From an uncultured Ruminococcus sp. (GTDB lineage Bacteria; Bacillota; Clostridia; Oscillospirales; Ruminococcaceae): a stretch of 8,348 nt of DNA. Positions 7,352-8,348 of this stretch are shown one piece after another. The first letter of the stretch is position 1. Every line of letters begins with the position of its first letter. The notes beneath the pieces are model-generated. The model was given only the letters and a program-made list of their open reading frames with translations. It had not been told where the DNA came from and did not search any database. The stretch lies in assembly GCA_945867875.1 (NCBI GenBank), contig CAMBJF010000098.1:1-8348 (forward strand), given 5' to 3'. A program made the position numbers and the translations under genes.

Positions 7352-7667
7352 CACTCCCCTCAAATAAGCTTCTCAGCTCCGCAATAGCCGTCTTTTCGTC
7401 CTCGTCCTCTCCGCCGTAAATGCCGCATACCCGACCCAGAATTTCCAGCGCCCTCAGCTTGTCATAAAGCTTTATCTCAATTCCTTTCGTGCCCGCCTTC
7501 ACCGAGCATAACGCCTTTCTGCTGTCAGCGGATAATTTCCCCGTGTCGGTGAGAATAATGACCTGCTCACCCTTTTCGTCCACAGCGACCTTGGCGAATT
7601 TGGAAAAATCGGAAAACGCAATAGCCGCCAGCTCATTCAGCACAGCCTTCTTTGTTATCTTCCTCAT
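7317..7667 (-). CDS. terS: Terminase small subunit, C-terminal half only (no helix-turn-helix)
   Basis: A 116-residue protein from ATG 7667, with a TGAGGTGA ribosome site overlapping the upstream stop. It aligns by eye with the second half of Terminase_2/XtmA-type small subunits. 'KKAVLNELAAIAFSDFSKFAKV' corresponds to their 'VL.EL..IAF.D..D....' helix. 'LSADSRKALCSVKAG' and 'GIEIKLYDKLRALEILGRVCGIYG' match the segments that form the oligomer core and lead to the C-terminus. The usual N-terminal 60-70 residues ('..Q..F...Y....N.t.AA..AGYS', the DNA-binding helix-turn-helix) are absent. Only 11 bases separate this ATG from the previous gene's stop, so the missing part is not simply upstream in the same gene. 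It probably forms a ring and stimulates the large subunit but lacks sequence-specific pac binding. Confidence 0.78.
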   Translation of the reverse strand: MRKITKKAVLNELAAIAFSDFSKFAKVAVDEKGEQVIILTDTGKLSADSRKALCSVKAGTKGIEIKLYDKLRALEILGRVCGIYGGEDEDEKTAIAELRSLFEGSDVFGEGIVSDS

Positions 7668-7678
7668 ACCCTGTCACC

Positions 7679-7876
7679 TCAGTATTCGTAATTGTCCCTG
7701 ATGAACTCCCGAAACTCCCTGCCGTACTCTCTCAGAAAATCAAAAAGCACGCTTTCCGTCACCTCCGAAGCAATTGAATCAGCGAAGCAGTCGAGACACA
7801 TATCAAATCTCCCCACCTCTTCCGACAAAACCTCGTCCCCGCACACAGGGCATACACATTTTTCACGAATGATCAT
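7679..7876 (-). CDS. Small four-cysteine zinc-ribbon protein, first gene of the operon
   Basis: A 65-residue acidic protein. ATG 7876 is preferred because GAGAGGAG (7892-7885) ends 8 bases upstream; the in-frame GTG at 7885 would overlap that site. The N-terminal half has C9-P-V-C12 and C27-L-D-C30, a treble-clef or zinc-ribbon pattern (CPVCGDEV, then MCLDCF). C7 is also close by. The C-terminal half is a charged amphipathic helix (VTESVLFDFLREYGREFREFIRDN) suited to protein contact. I do not recognise a named family. It is the first gene after the regulated promoter and sits 11 bases before the truncated small terminase, so it may assist packaging or regulate the cluster; this is inference. 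Confidence 0.72.
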   Translation of the reverse strand: MIIREKCVCPVCGDEVLSEEVGRFDMCLDCFADSIASEVTESVLFDFLREYGREFREFIRDNYEY

Positions 7877-7895
7877 TTCAAGCACTCCTCTCTAA

Positions 7896-7907
7896 AAACA
7901 TATGTTC
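7896..7907. promoter_or_regulatory. Operator-like box 1 (AAAC-ATAT-GTTC)
   Basis: One mismatch from the Firmicutes LexA core GAAC-N4-GTTC. Part of an exact 14-base repeat (AAAAACATATGTTC at 7894-7907) that recurs at 8095-8108. Lies just upstream of the zinc-ribbon gene's ribosome site. Confidence 0.55.
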
Positions 7908-7910
7908 GAT

Positions 7911-7940
7911 ATAATGGGTAAAAAAATATCTCTGTCCCAA
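7911..7940 (-). promoter_or_regulatory. Possible second, weaker leftward promoter
   Basis: On the minus strand, TTGGGA (7940-7935), 18 bases, then CATTAT (7916-7911), which would start RNA near 7904. An operator-like box (7896-7907) covers that start point, the same arrangement as at the main promoter. Both hexamers are two mismatches from consensus, so this could be chance in AT-rich DNA. Confidence 0.3.
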
Positions 7941-7967
7941 AAATCCCAAGCCACTTTAATAAAGCTA

Positions 7968-7979
7968 AAACTTATGTTC
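7968..7979. promoter_or_regulatory. Operator-like box 2 (AAAC-TTAT-GTTC)
   Basis: One mismatch from GAAC-N4-GTTC, and flanked by TA on its right like box 6. Located in the transcribed leader, about 40 bases downstream of the inferred start of the main leftward transcript. Confidence 0.5.
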
Positions 7980-8002
7980 TACTATAAAGCACTGCATTTT
8001 CG

Positions 8003-8014
8003 GAACATCTGTTT
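8003..8014. promoter_or_regulatory. Operator-like box 3 (GAAC-ATCT-GTTT)
   Basis: One mismatch from GAAC-N4-GTTC, with the flanking G typical of the Bacillus-type LexA box. It lies immediately after the inferred start point (about 8019) of the leftward operon promoter, a position where bound repressor would block transcription. Shares ACATCTGTT with box 4, 29 bases away. Confidence 0.6.
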
Positions 8015-8025
8015 GATGTGTTTAT

Positions 8026-8054
8026 ATAATAGCACATCTGTTCCTGAAAGTCAA
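8026..8054 (-). promoter_or_regulatory. Leftward promoter of the structural operon
   Basis: Read on the minus strand: -35 TTGACT (8054-8049), a 17-base spacer (8048-8032), -10 TATTAT (8031-8026). This is one mismatch from consensus in each element with ideal spacing. Transcription would begin near 8019, leaving a leader of about 143 bases before the zinc-ribbon gene. An operator box fills the -10-proximal spacer and another lies just past the start point, so the promoter should be tightly repressible. Confidence 0.8.
8032..8043. promoter_or_regulatory. Operator-like box 4 (GCAC-ATCT-GTTC), inside the promoter spacer
   Basis: One mismatch from GAAC-N4-GTTC. It occupies the -10-proximal 12 bases of the 17-base spacer between -35 and -10 of the leftward promoter, the classic place for a repressor that excludes RNA polymerase. 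Confidence 0.6.
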
Positions 8055-8075
8055 GCCTTTTTTGCAAATTTATAA

Positions 8076-8086
8076 AAACTTTGTTC
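8076..8086. promoter_or_regulatory. Operator-like box 5, imperfect (AAAC-TTT-GTTC)
   Basis: Both half-sites are like the other boxes, but the spacer is 3 bases instead of 4, which would disturb the dimer geometry. It lies about 22 bases upstream of the leftward -35. It may be a weak or decayed copy. Confidence 0.35.
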
Positions 8087-8096
8087 TATTACACAA

Positions 8097-8108
8097 AAAC
8101 ATATGTTC
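8097..8108. promoter_or_regulatory. Operator-like box 6 (AAAC-ATAT-GTTC)
   Basis: Core identical to box 1, as part of an exact 14-base repeat at 8095-8108. It sits upstream of the leftward promoter and about 66 bases before the rightward -35, so it could bridge to the other boxes by looping or affect the divergent gene weakly. Confidence 0.5.
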
Positions 8109-8127
8109 TAATTTGCGCAAAATTAAT

Positions 8128-8158
8128 AAAAAATGCCCTACGTAAATAACGTAAGGCA
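8128..8158 (-). terminator. Rho-independent terminator on the minus strand
   Basis: An inverted repeat: TGCCCTACGT (8134-8143), 5-base loop, ACGTAAGGCA (8149-8158). Read on the minus strand the only imperfect pair becomes a G-U wobble, and the stem is followed by six T residues (8133-8128). It would end leftward RNA coming from beyond 8158, that is from across or beyond the small hydrophobic gene. It insulates the structural operon from that RNA. Confidence 0.65.
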
Positions 8159-8173
8159 AAAAAAATACAACAT

Positions 8174-8202
8174 TTGACATAAAAATACAATTATGTTATA
8201 AT
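8174..8202 (+). promoter_or_regulatory. Perfect-consensus rightward promoter
   Basis: TTGACA (8174-8179), exactly 17 bases, TATAAT (8197-8202). Both hexamers and the spacing match the vegetative sigma consensus. RNA would start near 8209, giving a leader of about 39 bases before the TTG start at 8248. No operator-like box overlaps it, so it should be strong and largely constitutive. Confidence 0.88.
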
Positions 8203-8217
8203 AACAACGGCTGTCGA

Positions 8218-8237
8218 CTCTTTCCGGCTGGAAGGAG
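8218..8237 (+). promoter_or_regulatory. Leader hairpin sequestering the ribosome site
   Basis: CTCTTTCC (8218-8225) pairs with GGAAGGAG (8230-8237) across a 4-base GGCT loop, eight pairs with one U-G wobble. The 3' arm contains most of the ribosome site AAGGAGG (8232-8238) of the small gene. Folding would limit translation of an otherwise strongly transcribed message, a common safeguard in small toxin genes. Confidence 0.6.
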
Positions 8238-8247
8238 GTGCACGGAA

Positions 8248-8300
8248 TTGTATTTATTTTCTTTCATATCGTCCGTAATGGCGAGTGTAGTGGCATACTA
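8248..8300 (+). CDS. Start of a small hydrophobic (membrane) peptide gene, truncated by contig end
   Basis: TTG at 8248 follows AAGGAGGTG by 7 bases. The 17 complete genuine codons read MYLFSFISSVMASVVAY, a membrane-spanning pattern. The segment 'SVMASVVAYY' resembles the very small, often multi-copy Firmicutes peptides that end soon after in a charged 'CKWLD'-like tail; this is recalled similarity, not a search result. The native sequence ends at 8300. The frame runs on through the adapter without a stop, producing a false extension that includes 'CLLYTSDAADD'. A perfect promoter, a hidden ribosome site and a hydrophobic product suggest a type I toxin-like or other small membrane peptide. 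Function is unknown. Confidence 0.6.
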
Positions 8301-8348
8301 CTGTCTCTTATACACATCTGACGCTGCCGACGATATGCAGTGTGTAGA
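8301..8348 (+). other. Illumina Nextera adapter contamination at contig end
   Basis: Bases 8301-8319 are the Nextera mosaic-end sequence CTGTCTCTTATACACATCT. They are followed by GACGCTGCCGACGA (8320-8333), the eight-base TATGCAGT (8334-8341, reverse complement of Nextera i5 index S506/N506, ACTGCATA), and GTGTAGA, the start of the P5-side primer. This is library-construction sequence and should be trimmed; it carries no biology. Confidence 0.98.

Larger units (their letters stand above)
7886..8247. other. AT-rich intergenic control region between operon and divergent small gene
   Basis: No gene is visible across about 360 bases. The composition is clearly more AT-rich than the flanking coding DNA. 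It holds the leftward operon promoter, six palindromic operator-like boxes, a leader of about 140 bases for the leftward transcript, a minus-strand hairpin terminator, and the rightward promoter and leader of the small hydrophobic gene. The leader encodes one 8-codon ATG frame (starting near 8008 on the minus strand) without a ribosome site, which I do not consider a gene. Confidence 0.8.

Noticed and set aside
7910..7915. Plus-strand TATAAT as a -10 element
   Set aside because: No -35-like sequence is found 16-18 bases upstream and there is no gene to serve before the minus-strand terminator region; AT-rich chance is likely.
7982..8008. Eight-codon leader peptide on the minus strand (MFRKCSAL)
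   Set aside because: No ribosome site precedes the ATG, the codons show no run of a regulatory amino acid, and no attenuator hairpin follows.
7886..8247. Possible attachment site or CRISPR-like array from the repeated boxes
   Set aside because: The repeats are short (12-14 bases), irregularly spaced (21-72 bases) and palindromic, which fits operators. There is no integrase, tRNA end or regular spacer pattern.
8248..8300. Assigning the small peptide to the holin-like toxin (Hol-Tox) family
   Set aside because: The visible residues do not match the members I recall of that family, and the C-terminus is missing, so only a small hydrophobic peptide can be claimed.
8301..8348. Continuation of the small hydrophobic gene to the end of the window
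   Set aside because: These codons come from the Nextera adapter and index, not from the genome.

Overview
This window is one end of a contig from a low-GC Gram-positive bacterium, most likely a clostridial gut anaerobe (Ruminococcus/Oscillospiraceae-like). That placement rests on style: strong GGAGG ribosome sites, an A118/SPP1-type head module and a GAAC-N4-GTTC (Firmicutes LexA-like) operator family. The last 48 bases (8301-8348) are not biological. They are Illumina Nextera adapter plus an i5 index, so genuine sequence stops at 8300.

From 7876 down to 1, everything coding lies on the minus strand as one tightly packed, apparently intact phage-type structural operon. In transcription order it holds: a 65-residue four-cysteine zinc-ribbon protein; a small terminase subunit reduced to its C-terminal half; the large terminase (all ATPase and nuclease motifs present); an SPP1/A118-like portal; a short scaffold; the major capsid protein; three small head-completion/neck proteins (adaptor, probable stopper, probable tail terminator); a probable tail tube protein; a 126-residue tail protein; a 431-residue tail hub/baseplate protein; and a gene cut by the window edge. 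Many genes overlap by 4 bases or abut stop-to-start. The set would build a procapsid, package DNA and assemble the neck and tail base. No tape measure, sheath, maturation protease, lysis or integrase gene is visible.

Upstream (7877-8247) is an AT-rich control region. A near-consensus leftward promoter (TTGACT-N17-TATTAT) drives the operon. It is embedded in six copies of an imperfect palindrome (A/G)AAC-N4-GTTC, one inside the promoter spacer and one just after the start point, as expected for LexA-type (SOS) or phage-repressor control.

A perfect rightward promoter (TTGACA-N17-TATAAT, 8174-8202) drives a separate small hydrophobic peptide gene starting at 8248. Its ribosome site is locked in an 8-bp hairpin, and a minus-strand terminator lies behind its promoter; together this resembles a type I toxin locus. 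The gene is truncated by the contig end.

The most interesting reading is that this is not an ordinary prophage. A small terminase lacking its DNA-recognition half, a damage-type operator array at the head of the packaging genes, and a compact cluster lacking a tape measure in its normal place together suggest a gene-transfer-agent-like or PBSX-like element that packages DNA non-specifically under SOS control. This is inference. The decisive evidence (downstream genes, host flanks, packaged DNA) lies outside the window.
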